64,000 nt of DNA from GM7GCV1 sp965222065 (lineage in GTDB: Bacteria; Pseudomonadota; Gammaproteobacteria; Pseudomonadales; GM7GCV1): contig OZ244933.1 in assembly GCA_965222065.1 (NCBI GenBank), positions 186,001 to 250,000 on the forward strand. Direction: 5' to 3'. Position numbers and translations under genes: made by a program. Of the stretch, positions 1-9,641 are shown in pieces (within the stretch, counting starts at the first letter, position 1; the number at the start of each line of letters is the position of its first letter). Below the pieces are notes generated by a model, which was given only the letters and a program-made list of their open reading frames with translations, did not search any database and was not told the DNA's origin.

Positions 1-1144
1 CAAAGGCAGCAAGGGCAATAAAGGACGAAATCAGACAGACGGGTACCGTGACCATGGGCACAAAGGTGGCCCGGAAGGTACATAAAAACAGGTAAATCAC
101 CAGGCCTACCAGGAAGATGGTAGCGCCGATGGTGATGTAAACGTTGTTCAGTGCCGCGCGAATGTATTGGGATGGATCACCGCCGGAGTAGATCCCCATG
201 TGATCGGGCAGGCTCGCGCGAATACGGTCCACGGTGGCATTCAGGTCTTCGAGAACGGTCACTGTGTTGGCCGTAGACTGTTTCGAGACGCGGATGGTTG
301 TGCTGTTGAAGATACCATTGCTCAGACTTAGACGCTGGGTGCTGGTGGGGCCAATACTGATATCGGCGACTTCCCCCAGTCGAACCAGGTGTCCATCTTC
401 GCCACGACGGAGTACCAGATTGCGGAAATCCTCGGGGCTCGAATAGTTGCGGGTAATACGAACAGGGAACTGGCGCTGGTTGCTTTCAATGGTTCCGGCG
501 GGCAGTTCCACGTTCTCTGTTCGCAGGGCATCGGTAATATCGGTGACGGTAAGTCCTTGTGCTGCAAGCGCCTGCCTGTCAATGCTCAGGCGGATGGCAG
601 GCCTGCCACCACCGTTCATGCCAACTTCAGAAATACCAGGGACAGCGGCCAGTTGGTCGAGAATGTAACGATCTACGTAGTCCGCGATCTCAACACTGCT
701 CATCTCATCTGTGGTCACCGAGTAGTAGGCGATTGGACGGGCATCACTTTCCGCCTTGGCGACGCGAAGATCCCTGATCTCGTCAGGAAGTCGACCGGTC
801 ACCCGGCTGATTTTGTCGCGCACATCATTGGCTGCCAGGTCCAGATCGCGATTGAGTTCAAACTCGATATTCACTGAGCCACGTCCATCACGGCTGCTTG
901 AACGGATAGTCTTGACGCCCGCAATACCGGAAATGGCATCTTCCAGGATCTGGGTAACCTTGGTCTCGACCACAGCCGCGCTTGCACCCGGATAGTTGGC
1001 CGACACAGACACGCGCGCGGGGGTAATGTCCGGATATTCCCGGGTGGAAAGGTTTTGGTAGGCGAGCGAACCGAAAGCCACCAGTAACAGACTAATCACC
1101 GTCGCGAAGACGGGCCGTTTTACCGAAGTATCAGAAAGCCACAT
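1..1144 (-). CDS. RND efflux permease (AcrB/MexF-type), N-terminal part
   Basis: Partial gene running off the left window edge; about 381 N-terminal residues are visible. The protein begins MWLSDTSVKRPVFATVISLL, the first transmembrane helix of inner-membrane RND permeases, followed by a periplasmic porter region with the REYPDITPARVSVSANYPGA-type segment typical of hydrophobe/amphiphile efflux pumps. A second hydrophobic stretch (about residue 345 on) matches TM2. It should use the proton gradient to export small hydrophobic compounds. The start lies three bases beyond the stop of the membrane fusion protein gene, so the two form an operon. Substrate cannot be told from sequence; an outer-membrane partner is not visible here. 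Confidence 0.93.
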   Translation of the reverse strand, partial: MWLSDTSVKRPVFATVISLLLVAFGSLAYQNLSTREYPDITPARVSVSANYPGASAAVVETKVTQILEDAISGIAGVKTIRSSSRDGRGSVNIEFELNRDLDLAANDVRDKISRVTGRLPDEIRDLRVAKAESDARPIAYYSVTTDEMSSVEIADYVDRYILDQLAAVPGISEVGMNGGGRPAIRLSIDRQALAAQGLTVTDITDALRTENVELPAGTIESNQRQFPVRITRNYSSPEDFRNLVLRRGEDGHLVRLGEVADISIGPTSTQRLSLSNGIFNSTTIRVSKQSTANTVTVLEDLNATVDRIRASLPDHMGIYSGGDPSQYIRAALNNVYITIGATIFLVGLVIYLFLCTFRATFVPMVTVPVCLISSFIALAAF

Positions 1145-1147
1145 AGT

Positions 1148-2293
1148 TTATTCACCCGCTTGAGCAGAGGCAGTTTGGTGAGATTCCGATGCGGAGTCTT
1201 CTTCATTATTGTCTGAAGCGTATCCCGCAATTTCCACTTTTGCATTGGGGCGAAGCTTGAAGGCCCCAGCCGTCACGACTTCTTCACCTGCTTCCAGACC
1301 GGAATCGACAACGATATTATCGCGCCAGCGGCGGGTGAATTGAATGTTTCGTCGTTGGGCTGTCATGTTCTCATCCACAACAAACACATAGGACTCGGCC
1401 GCATTCTGGATCAGTGCCTGTTCCGGGATGACCAGCTCGTCTATCCGGTCGGTGAGGACTTCTGTCGTCATCAACATGCCCGGGCGCAGTATCAGGTCAG
1501 GGTTGGGAATGATTGCCCTGACTGTGGCCGCTCGGGTTACCGGGTCAATACGCGAATCAATGGCCGTGACTTCGCCCTCAAATTCCCGGTTTGGGAAGGC
1601 CGCACTGTAGGCGACAACAGACGCACCAACACTGACTCCACTAAGCAGGGTTTCCGGTACGGAAAAATCAAGTTTAAGCTGGGCAATATCATCAAGGGTG
1701 GTAATGGGTGTGCCAGAAGTAAGCAGGGTTCCTGGACTCACCATGCGAAAGCCCAGCAGCCCGTCAAAGGGTGCCCGGATCAAACGGTCTTCCATACGGG
1801 CGATAATGGCATCGAGTCGGGCCTGATTGGCCGATACTGCCGCCTGGGCCTGTTCAATCGCAGAGACAGAAGCCAGTTGACTGCCTATATCATTTAAACG
1901 ACGCAGTTGACGTTCGGATTCATCCAGGTTGGCCTGGGCTTCGGCCAACTGGGCCGATTGTTCGGCATTGGTCAGCTCTGCCAGGATGTCACCTTCTTCC
2001 ACCAGTTCTCCATCGTCAAAATGAAGATTACGGACAGTTTCGGTAACCTTGGCATTGATGGTCAGGGATTCATTGGCTGTCAGTGTGCCCAGTGATTCAA
2101 TACTGTTGTAAATTTCACGGGGTTGTACTTCGATAACTTCGACCCGGGTAGCAGAGTTGCGGCCAGGCCCACCGTTTTGGCCTCCTGCCACAGGAGCGCC
2201 GTTGGCGCCTGGGTCAGAATTAAAAAAATAGCCGATCGCAGCGCCAAAAAGAACTGCAGCAGTGATTGCGGCGATAGACGTGGAAGATTTCAT
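1148..2293 (-). CDS. RND efflux periplasmic membrane fusion protein (HlyD/AcrA family)
   Basis: 381 residues. An N-terminal uncleaved anchor or signal (residues 1-22, rich in Ala/Ile) is followed by a Gly/Asn linker, a lipoyl-like barrel half (ESLGTLTANESLTINAKVTE), a coiled-coil hairpin (about 110-170, Gln/Ala/Leu rich), the returning lipoyl half (APFDGLLGFRMVSPGTLL) and beta-barrel and membrane-proximal domains. The tail is acidic and Ser-rich. It bridges the inner-membrane permease encoded immediately downstream to an outer-membrane channel. The order MFP then permease with a 3-bp gap is usual for these operons. Family call is secure, substrate is not known. Confidence 0.93.
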   Translation of the reverse strand: MKSSTSIAAITAAVLFGAAIGYFFNSDPGANGAPVAGGQNGGPGRNSATRVEVIEVQPREIYNSIESLGTLTANESLTINAKVTETVRNLHFDDGELVEEGDILAELTNAEQSAQLAEAQANLDESERQLRRLNDIGSQLASVSAIEQAQAAVSANQARLDAIIARMEDRLIRAPFDGLLGFRMVSPGTLLTSGTPITTLDDIAQLKLDFSVPETLLSGVSVGASVVAYSAAFPNREFEGEVTAIDSRIDPVTRAATVRAIIPNPDLILRPGMLMTTEVLTDRIDELVIPEQALIQNAAESYVFVVDENMTAQRRNIQFTRRWRDNIVVDSGLEAGEEVVTAGAFKLRPNAKVEIAGYASDNNEEDSASESHQTASAQAGE

Positions 2294-2527
2294 TCAAATT
2301 GATTCCGTGGCTGTGAATTCCTGCTGAATAGGTTAAGCGTTTACCAGGCAAACAATTGTAATTATTTGCTTAGTTTTCCTTAATATTGAGTAACAATATT
2401 TACTTGTTCGCCTCAAGGTAAGGACAGACAATTTGCAGCTTATACGTTAGAAGTACTCCCGCCGATTTTGTGGGCAGGTTATTCAAGAACATTTACAACC
2501 GTGGGTGGAAGCGTTTGCCAAAAGGCC

Positions 2528-3859
2528 TTATTGCAGAAGATCCATAATTTTCCTGCCGATGTCGGTATTGTCCATGTGCCCCATAAACTGTTCACTGCCT
2601 ATGCCATAGGCAAAGACCTGAACATCCACACCTGTGTGGCCATAAGTCGTCCAGCCACTATTGGTGTGATGATTTGTGACGTTTTGCAGCTGTGAGTCCA
2701 GGGCCTCTTCGGAAACGTCCCTGGCCGCTTCAAGCTGCTCTATTTCCTCAGCTGTGAGTTCAAAATCAACATAAGTATTCCAGATCTCTTCCAGACTTTC
2801 GGCATCGGACATTTCCTCGGTCAACCTGCTTATTGACGCATGAATTTGACGCACAATCCCGGGCTCCCAAGCGTAGATGTCTTCCGCACCGATACTAAAG
2901 CCGCCGGTATTATGATCGGCTGTGGCAACAACCAGCGTATCGCCGTTTTGGTCAGCGAAGGCTTTTATAAACTCAAGTGTCGAGGCGAAATCCTGCATTT
3001 CCCGCATGTCACAGGCAATATCATTGGCATGCGCACACCAGTCAATCTGGCTGCCTTCCACAAGCAGGAAAAAGCCCTCGGGGTTGTTTTCTGAAAGCAG
3101 GGTCAGTGCCTTGCTGGTCATTTGGGTTAGACGATCTGCATAATCAGGGTCATCAATGGCATAAGGCAATCCGCTGGGGGCAAAAAGGCCCATGGCAGGA
3201 ATTGAACCAAGGTCGTTCAGGTTGGCGAGGTTGTCGATGTACTCATAGCCCAGGCCCTGGAATTCCGCAACAAGGTTGCGATCTTCCCGAATAAAGTAAT
3301 CCGTACCGCCACCCAGCATCAGGTCGATGACTGGCATGCCATTCATCTGGTTGCTGAAATAGTTATCGGCAATTTCATCGTAGTTCTGTCTGGATTCATT
3401 GTGGGCGATATAGCTGGCCGGTGTGGCGTGATTTATCTGCGAGGTCACCACGATGGCCGTATGCTTGCCGACGGCCTTGGCTCTTTCCAGAACGGTTTCC
3501 ACGGGCTGCCTTTGACGATCGATACCAATGGCACCGTTGTAGGATTTTACCCCGGTTGCCAGGGCCGTGGCCGATGCGGCCGAATCTGTCACCAGCGTGT
3601 CGTCGTCCGGATAGGTAGAGGACATTCCCGTGAGGAGTTCATCGAAAATAGTCAGTTCAACCTCCGGGGTGTCGGGATTGTCAGCGTAATAGCGATACGC
3701 CGTTGTATGCCCTGGCCCCATGCCATCCCCGACGACCATAATGATGTTTTTCGGCAGGACAGGTTTGTCCTCGGTTAGCGCCTGTGGATCGGTTTCTGCA
3801 GAACAGCCATAAAGCGCTAAAAGAACACCTGCGAGCAGGGTAGAAATGAGTTTATTCAT
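2528..3859 (-). CDS. alkaline phosphatase, lipoprotein
   Basis: 443 residues, a monoesterase of the PhoA superfamily. A lipoprotein signal is visible (hydrophobic 1-18, then L-Y-G-C lipobox, Cys19), so the mature protein is probably membrane-anchored. Metal and nucleophile motifs are intact: VGDGMGPGH near residue 43, the nucleophile Ser in TDSAASATALATG, HATPASY, EGSQIDWCAHAND, ATADHNTGGFS and the C-terminal HTGVDVQVFAYG. The closing segment lists the last metal-binding His. It likely releases phosphate from esters in the periplasm. No Pho box was identified by eye. It is transcribed alone, about 230 bp from the efflux operon. Confidence 0.92.
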   Translation of the reverse strand: MNKLISTLLAGVLLALYGCSAETDPQALTEDKPVLPKNIIMVVGDGMGPGHTTAYRYYADNPDTPEVELTIFDELLTGMSSTYPDDDTLVTDSAASATALATGVKSYNGAIGIDRQRQPVETVLERAKAVGKHTAIVVTSQINHATPASYIAHNESRQNYDEIADNYFSNQMNGMPVIDLMLGGGTDYFIREDRNLVAEFQGLGYEYIDNLANLNDLGSIPAMGLFAPSGLPYAIDDPDYADRLTQMTSKALTLLSENNPEGFFLLVEGSQIDWCAHANDIACDMREMQDFASTLEFIKAFADQNGDTLVVATADHNTGGFSIGAEDIYAWEPGIVRQIHASISRLTEEMSDAESLEEIWNTYVDFELTAEEIEQLEAARDVSEEALDSQLQNVTNHHTNSGWTTYGHTGVDVQVFAYGIGSEQFMGHMDNTDIGRKIMDLLQ

Positions 3860-3930
3860 GTGTGTTTTCCAGGGTGATCAACGTCAGGCCAGTTGAATTA
3901 TTTCCTGACAATAGTAAACCATGATGACAA

Positions 3931-5136
3931 TTAATTGCTGTCGGCACTAGCGTCAGACAATTTATCCAGCTTGCGTATATTCGGGAACAGGTAATATCCA
4001 CCAATAGCAACGCCCAGTGCCATTAATCCGCCGATGGCGACAGTAGTGATTGGCCCTAACAGGGCGGCGACCGAGCCGGCACGAAAATCGCCCAACTGGT
4101 TTGAGCTTGCGATAAAGATTGTATTCACTGCGCTCACCCGTCCGCGCAATTCGTTGGGTGTGGCTATCTGGATAAGGGTAGAGCGGACATTCACGCTAAT
4201 GGTGTCGACGCCCCCGTATACCCACAAAGCCAACAGGCTGATCCAGAGGGTGCTGGAGTAGGCAAACACAAGAATCGAACCGGCAAAAATTACCAGGGAA
4301 AGAAACAATAATTGGCCTGAATGCCTTAGCTCCCCGATGCGGGCCATAACCAGGCCAACCATGACCGCGCCCAGTGCCGGCATGCCGCGCAGAAGCCCGA
4401 GTTCAGTCGGGCCCACATGCAAAATATCACTGGCGTAAACCGGCAGCAGGGCCATTACGCTGCCCAGCAACACAGCAAATAAATCCAGGCTGATACAACC
4501 CAGCACAATCGGGCTGCGCTTGATAAATTTAATACCACCCAGGACTTGTTCAAGTCCACGCCCGGTAGGGCGAACGTGCGCCAGCCTGGGCAGGAACGTG
4601 TATATGACGGTTGAGGCCAGATTCAGTAATGCCAGTGACCAGTAAATTTTCAGGTCAAGCCAGGCGAGGAACAGTCCGGCAATAAACGGCCCGGCGGTGG
4701 ATGCCGTGTTGTAAACCACTGCGGTAATGGCCACAGCTCTGGGAAAAAAGCTCTTTTCAACAATGTTGGGTAAAAGTGCTTCCTGGGCCGGACGATAAAA
4801 TGCGCGGGAACAGCCCAGCAGAAAGAGCAGGCCGAATACGAGTTCCCTGTGGACTTCGTCAGCCGTCATGATCAGGGCAACCAGGCTCATCAACAGGGTT
4901 TCGGCCGCGACGCAGGATATAAGAACCAGTTTTCGGGATACATGGTCGACGACCCAACCGGTCACGATAAATAGCGCCAGAATGGGAAGGATTTGCATCA
5001 GGCCAATCATGGCCAGATCAAAAGGGTTGCCCGTTATCTGGTAGAGATGCCAGCCAATGGCGACGGACATCATATTGGAAGTCAGGCTGACACAGGCCCG
5101 CGCCGACAGATAGGAAACAAACGCTTTGTGCTGCAT
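3931..5136 (-). CDS. MFS transporter, EntS-like exporter
   Basis: 401 residues with about twelve hydrophobic segments. The N-terminal half resembles the enterobactin-exporter-type MFS group (DLAMIGLMQILPILALF and the TGWVVDHVSRKLVL loop A motif with its basic end). The loop around ELRGRVSAVNTIF is characteristic of this subfamily. A drug or siderophore export role is possible, but no siderophore biosynthesis gene lies nearby, so substrate is unknown. The gene is on the same strand as the alkaline phosphatase, separated by about 70 bp; a shared transcript is possible. Confidence 0.88.
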   Translation of the reverse strand: MQHKAFVSYLSARACVSLTSNMMSVAIGWHLYQITGNPFDLAMIGLMQILPILALFIVTGWVVDHVSRKLVLISCVAAETLLMSLVALIMTADEVHRELVFGLLFLLGCSRAFYRPAQEALLPNIVEKSFFPRAVAITAVVYNTASTAGPFIAGLFLAWLDLKIYWSLALLNLASTVIYTFLPRLAHVRPTGRGLEQVLGGIKFIKRSPIVLGCISLDLFAVLLGSVMALLPVYASDILHVGPTELGLLRGMPALGAVMVGLVMARIGELRHSGQLLFLSLVIFAGSILVFAYSSTLWISLLALWVYGGVDTISVNVRSTLIQIATPNELRGRVSAVNTIFIASSNQLGDFRAGSVAALLGPITTVAIGGLMALGVAIGGYYLFPNIRKLDKLSDASADSN

Positions 5137-5389
5137 TCGGGATTATGGGTGGCTTGTATTTGCAGGCAGCACTTTATCGGCATTAGCGGCCTTTTTTCCA
5201 CTATGATGTTTTCCCCGCAAGATAGATGATAGGTCAATTTATAAACAGGCCTAATTGATTGGCGATAACTGTTAGGTAAAAGCTATTAAAGCAATGAAAA
5301 ACCTATATTGGTCGCAATGCGTACAAAGGTGAAAAATGCTTTTGCCGTATTGGAAATACAACATCTAACCTAGACAGGAGAACCTTCCA

Positions 5390-7561
5390 ATGTCAGAGAG
5401 TAAATGCCCATTTAGTCAGAGTGCCGGTAGGGGAACACAGAACAGGGATTGGTGGCCCAATCAGTTAAAACTGGAAATTCTCAGCCAGCAATCCGAAAAG
5501 TCCAATCCAATGGATGGGGACTTTGATTATCGTGAAGAATTTAAAAAACTTGATTTCGGCGCAGTAAAAAAGGATCTCCAAGCCCTGATGACAGATTCGC
5601 AGGACTGGTGGCCCGCTGATTTTGGGCACTATGGTGGCCTGATGATTCGTATGGCCTGGCACAGTGCAGGAACCTATCGGGTACAAGACGGTCGCGGTGG
5701 CGGCGGTACCGGGCAACAGCGGTTTGCTCCGCTTAATAGCTGGCCAGACAATGGCAACCTTGATAAAGCTCGTCGCCTGTTATGGCCGATCAAACAGAAA
5801 TACGGCAAACAGATTTCCTGGGCTGACCTGATGATTCTGGCCGGTAACGTAGCACTGGAATCCATGGGGTTTAAAACCTTCGGCTTTGCCGGTGGCCGCG
5901 AAGATACCTGGGAACCGGAAATTGATACCTACTGGGGAGCCGAGGATGAATGGCTGATAGAAAGCAACAACCCCAATAACAAGGCCAGTCGTTATTCCGG
6001 CAAACGTGATCTGGAAAATCCGCTTGCGGCGGTTCAAATGGGGCTAATCTACGTTAATCCCGAGGGACCTGATGGGAATCCGGATCCTGTTGCAGCAGCA
6101 CATGATATTCGTGATACCTTCGAGCGCATGGCCATGAATGACGAAGAGACTGTGGCCCTGATTGCCGGTGGACATACTTTTGGCAAAACCCATGGCGCTG
6201 GAGATGCAGCACTGGTCGGAGCTGAACCTGAAGCGGGGGAGCTGGAACAACAAGGTTTTGGCTGGGCAAGCACGCATGGTTCCGGGAAAGCCGGTGATGC
6301 GATTACCAGCGGCCTGGAGGTGACCTGGACGCAGACGCCCACGCAATGGAGCCATCTGTTCTTCAAAAATCTTTTTGAGAATGAGTGGGAACTTACTGAA
6401 AGCCCTGCCGGGGCCAAGCAGTGGGTTGCGAAAGATGCGAAGGAAGATGTTCCACACGCATTTGACCCCTCAAAAAAGCAAAAACCCACCATGCTGACCA
6501 CGGATCTGTCGCTCAGGTTTGATCCTGAGTACGAAAAGATCTCACGTCGTTTTTATGAAAACCCTGATGATTTTGCCGATGCCTTTGCGCGAGCCTGGTT
6601 CAAGTTGACTCACCGTGATATGGGACCCAAGACTCGCTACCTAGGACCGGAAGTGCCAGCGGAGGACTTGATTTGGCAAGATCCGGTTCCCGCAGGCCCG
6701 GATCTTGACGATAGTGATGTGGCGGAATTGAAGGGCAAAATTGCCGACTCTGGTTTGAGCGTAAGCCAATTGGTGAAAACCGCCTGGGCGTCGGCTTCGA
6801 CCTTCCGCGGTTCCGACATGCGTGGGGGAGCTAACGGTGCTCGCATTCGTTTGGCCCCGGCGAAAGACTGGGCAGCCAACGAGCCTGCAGAACTGGGCAA
6901 GGTGCTGGATGTTTACCAGGACATACAGTCCGGTTTCGGTAAACCGGTTTCTATTGCTGACCTGATTGTGCTGGGTGGTTCGGTAGGTATCGAAATGGCG
7001 GCCAGGAATGCTGGCATGGACATCTCCGTGCCATTCTCGCCGGGCCGTGGTGATGCCTCGCACGAGCAAACCGATGTGGATTCCTACAGTTATCTTGAGC
7101 CGCTGGCCGACGGTTTCCGCAACTACCAGAAGGAAAAGTTTGCGGTGAAAGCTGAAGAACTATTGTTGGACAAAGCCCAGTTGCTGAGACTGACCGCGCC
7201 TGAAATGACCGTACTGGTTGGCGGCCTGCGCGTTCTGGGGGCAAACCATGGAGGGGCTACTCATGGCGTATTGACCGACAAGCCGGAAACCCTCACAAAC
7301 GACTTCTTTGTCAATTTACTGGATATGGGCACAGAGTGGAAATCTGCCGGAGGCGATATCGAAACCTATGAGGGCAGGGACCGAAAAACAGGTGAGTTGA
7401 AGTGGACGGGTACACGTGCGGACCTGGTGTTTGGCTCCAACTCTATCTTGCGTGCTTTATCAGAGGTATACGCTGAATCCGGCAACGAGCAAAAATTCAT
7501 CAATGACTTTGTTAATGTCTGGGTCAAGGTGATGGAGGCTGACCGGTTTGATCTGAAATAG
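5390..7561 (+). CDS. katG: catalase-peroxidase KatG
   Basis: 723 residues, full length for the bifunctional haem catalase-peroxidase. It removes hydrogen peroxide. The distal haem-side triad Arg87-Trp90-His91 is in the segment MIRMAWHSAGTYR; the tyrosine of the Met-Tyr-Trp adduct lies in LIYVNPEGPDG; the proximal haem ligand motif appears in ALIAGGHTFGKTHGAG. The C-terminal duplicated, haem-free domain is present (TAWASASTFRGSDMRGGANG). A good ribosome site (AGGAGAA) precedes the ATG. Followed by a strong terminator, so monocistronic. An OxyR-type control is plausible from the family but I did not verify a site. Confidence 0.98.
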   Translation: MSESKCPFSQSAGRGTQNRDWWPNQLKLEILSQQSEKSNPMDGDFDYREEFKKLDFGAVKKDLQALMTDSQDWWPADFGHYGGLMIRMAWHSAGTYRVQDGRGGGGTGQQRFAPLNSWPDNGNLDKARRLLWPIKQKYGKQISWADLMILAGNVALESMGFKTFGFAGGREDTWEPEIDTYWGAEDEWLIESNNPNNKASRYSGKRDLENPLAAVQMGLIYVNPEGPDGNPDPVAAAHDIRDTFERMAMNDEETVALIAGGHTFGKTHGAGDAALVGAEPEAGELEQQGFGWASTHGSGKAGDAITSGLEVTWTQTPTQWSHLFFKNLFENEWELTESPAGAKQWVAKDAKEDVPHAFDPSKKQKPTMLTTDLSLRFDPEYEKISRRFYENPDDFADAFARAWFKLTHRDMGPKTRYLGPEVPAEDLIWQDPVPAGPDLDDSDVAELKGKIADSGLSVSQLVKTAWASASTFRGSDMRGGANGARIRLAPAKDWAANEPAELGKVLDVYQDIQSGFGKPVSIADLIVLGGSVGIEMAARNAGMDISVPFSPGRGDASHEQTDVDSYSYLEPLADGFRNYQKEKFAVKAEELLLDKAQLLRLTAPEMTVLVGGLRVLGANHGGATHGVLTDKPETLTNDFFVNLLDMGTEWKSAGGDIETYEGRDRKTGELKWTGTRADLVFGSNSILRALSEVYAESGNEQKFINDFVNVWVKVMEADRFDLK

Positions 7562-7602
7562 CCCAGGTTGTATAGCAATAGCTATTTCTCAATACTGTTC
7601 AT

Positions 7603-7636
7603 AATGGCGTTTAATGTGAGTTAAACGCCATTTTTT
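7603..7636 (+). terminator. intrinsic terminator after katG
   Basis: Perfect 11-bp stem (AATGGCGTTTA / TAAACGCCATT) with an 8-base loop and a run of six T. It lies 41 bases after the katG stop. Confidence 0.9.
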
Positions 7637-7657
7637 AAGTTTATTTAATAAATACAT

Positions 7658-7672
7658 TGAAAACCATTCTCA
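7658..7672. promoter_or_regulatory. Fur-like operator upstream of the carbonic anhydrase gene
   Basis: TGAAAACCATTCTCA matches the 7-1-7 Fur inverted-repeat consensus (TGATAAT-n-ATTATCA) at 11 of 14 positions. It sits 49 bp before the carbonic anhydrase start, a position suitable for promoter control. By eye only; a Zur or chance match is possible. Confidence 0.4.
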
Positions 7673-7720
7673 TTCGTGTTGCGTAATTCTGTATGTTTCC
7701 GTTACTTACAGAGAACCCAG

Positions 7721-8581
7721 ATGAACATAATTCGAATTGTTTTCTATATATTTTCCTTTGTTTTTCCCATAACCGCACTTTCTGATCATCATGGAGTATC
7801 AGGGCCTGTATCTGATGAAATGATCGAAGAGCAACGTGAAGCGCTCCAAAGAAATGCCGTGTCTGCCGGCTTTGGGCCGCAATCACCACGTGACATTGAT
7901 TCAACTGCTGGCAGTAATCCCCGTGTATTTTCATTTGCGCCAGAGTTTGAAGACATGAACCTTTGCAATATCCATTTCCATAAAAATGCCGAACACAAGG
8001 GTGGTGAATACACGAAATACGCAGGAAATGGAGATGGTAAAGGCAACCAGACAGGTTATTTATACTCCGGACAGCTTTCAGCTTCAGAGTTAACTCCGGT
8101 CTCCAACAATATTTGCCCGAGTGAGCAGGGCGGTCTTATGGCAGGTGATACTATTGAAGTTCACTATGTGTTTTCCTCTGCCAACGTTGAGCCAGGTCCC
8201 ACTTTAGGGGCCTGCTTAAGCGATGAAACCATGAACCCACAGCTAAGGGTCGAAGCACAGGTTATGGTCCTGGTAAATGATGGTTCGGCTTTAGATTTCC
8301 ACGACCTAACCGAAATTGGCCTCGTGGAAAATTACCATCAGGCATTAAATATACCTGAGAACACCGGAACTCCTGTGCATTACCTCGGCTCAACTACCGG
8401 GCCCGCCTATAATGAGGAAGGGTCACCGCTTCAAGTGAGCTGGAGTGTACGGCCTGAAATAGCAAAAGTGGACATAAATACAGTTGGTGAGTGGTGCGAG
8501 AGCAATCCCTTTGATGAAAGTCAGGCTCATGGGGTGAGAAATCTGGTAATAAACCCGTTATTGCTCTCGGAAATAGATTGA
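7721..8581 (+). CDS. delta-class carbonic anhydrase, exported
   Basis: 286 residues from the chosen ATG; an in-frame start 45 bases upstream is less likely because the chosen one gives a clean signal peptide (MNIIRIVFYIFSFVFPITAL then Ser-Asp-His-His). The mature protein resembles the delta-class carbonic anhydrases first known from diatoms and later found in proteobacteria: DMNLCNIHFHKNAEHKGGEY (candidate metal-binding His), EVHYVFSS, the cysteine pair, LRVEAQVMVLVND and LQVSWSVRP. It would hydrate CO2 in the periplasm. It stands alone between two terminators with a Fur-like box upstream. Activity and metal are inferred from family. Confidence 0.8.
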   Translation: MNIIRIVFYIFSFVFPITALSDHHGVSGPVSDEMIEEQREALQRNAVSAGFGPQSPRDIDSTAGSNPRVFSFAPEFEDMNLCNIHFHKNAEHKGGEYTKYAGNGDGKGNQTGYLYSGQLSASELTPVSNNICPSEQGGLMAGDTIEVHYVFSSANVEPGPTLGACLSDETMNPQLRVEAQVMVLVNDGSALDFHDLTEIGLVENYHQALNIPENTGTPVHYLGSTTGPAYNEEGSPLQVSWSVRPEIAKVDINTVGEWCESNPFDESQAHGVRNLVINPLLLSEID

Positions 8582-8595
8582 TTTACCAATTATAA

Positions 8596-8630
8596 AAATG
8601 GCGCCCTTTTAAGCAGGGCGCCATTTTTTT
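8596..8630 (+). terminator. intrinsic terminator after the carbonic anhydrase gene
   Basis: 11-bp stem AAATGGCGCCC / GGGCGCCATTT with a 9-base loop followed by T residues, 15 bases past the stop codon. Confidence 0.9.
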
Positions 8631-8734
8631 GCCCGGCTTTTGGGTTGATTACTACGCTTGCCTGTAGACTAGGGGTGTAAGGCGCTTTTACCGTCATGCG
8701 TCCAATTCGCTTTAACCCGGGAGGGATTCGCCAC

Positions 8735-9520
8735 ATGTGGTTACGTACCAGTTGCGACATGACGTTTGAAATTGCTGTACCTACGCCCTTTATTTTGATG
8801 TTGCGCTTGCGCAGTGGGGCCCATCAATGGGTAGGCAGTGAAAAGTTTCGGCTTAATCCTGGCATTCCTGTTTATGAGTTTACCGACGGTTACGGCAATC
8901 TCTGCCAAAGGCTGATCGCACAGCCAGGGCCGTTCTCAATACATACCGAAGCCGAAGTGGAAGTAGCCAATGAAATCGACTCGGCGCCTGGTGCCTATTT
9001 TGTCGATATCGAATATTTGCCGGATTCGGTACTAGGTTATTTGTTGGCCAGTCGGTATTGTGAGTCTGACCGGTTTAATCAAATGACCACAGAGATAACG
9101 GCAGGGGAATTGCCCGGTTATGACCAGGTAAAGGCCATTGAAAACTACTTGCGCAACAATATCCGCTACGAGCCGGAAGACAGCGATATCCCGTCTTCAG
9201 CGGTTGAGGTAAACAGGCGCGGCTGGGGCGTTTGTCGGGATTTTGCCCATATCGGCATTGCCATGTGTCGCAGCATCAGTATTCCTGCACGAATGGTAGT
9301 GGGCTATTTGCACAAGCTGGAACCCATGGAGCTACACGCCTGGTTTGAAGCCTATGTAGGTGGGCGCTGGTATACCTTTGATGCCACCCAGAAGGAGCTT
9401 AATGGCGGATACGTGATTATCGGCTATGGTCGGGATGCCACCGATGTCGCCATCTATAACCAGTTTGGGCCAGCAGTTTATCCGCTCAGTCAGGAGGTCC
9501 AGGTACAGCTTATTGAGTAG
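8735..9520 (+). CDS. transglutaminase-like cysteine protease-fold protein
   Basis: 261 residues from the ATG preceded by GGGAGGG at a nine-base spacing; an upstream ATG at 8696 lacks such a site. An N-terminal beta domain (DMTFEIAVPTPFILML) precedes the transglutaminase core, with the triad Cys in WGVCRDFAHIG, His in LHAWFEAYVGG and Asp in YTFDATQ. Bacterial members of this family are thought to be proteases or peptide-modifying enzymes; substrate is unknown. No signal peptide is visible, so it is probably cytoplasmic. It is flanked by unrelated genes. Confidence 0.82.
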   Translation: MWLRTSCDMTFEIAVPTPFILMLRLRSGAHQWVGSEKFRLNPGIPVYEFTDGYGNLCQRLIAQPGPFSIHTEAEVEVANEIDSAPGAYFVDIEYLPDSVLGYLLASRYCESDRFNQMTTEITAGELPGYDQVKAIENYLRNNIRYEPEDSDIPSSAVEVNRRGWGVCRDFAHIGIAMCRSISIPARMVVGYLHKLEPMELHAWFEAYVGGRWYTFDATQKELNGGYVIIGYGRDATDVAIYNQFGPAVYPLSQEVQVQLIE

Positions 9521-9641
9521 GAAAGGGTAAATATTTTCAGGGAAAATATTACACGGTCGCCTTTTCAACTCCCGCTTATTTGTCTCCAAACCCCTTTGTG
9601 CTTAGGCTGTCAGGATTGTTTAACAAACAGCAGGGGGTTAT

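Noticed and set aside
1340..1897. Open frame on the plus strand opposite the membrane fusion protein
   Set aside because: Antisense shadow of a secure gene; no ribosome site or domain.
9529..9551. Hairpin AATATTTTC / GAAAATATT after the transglutaminase gene
   Set aside because: No T run follows; A/T-rich stem. Not called a terminator.
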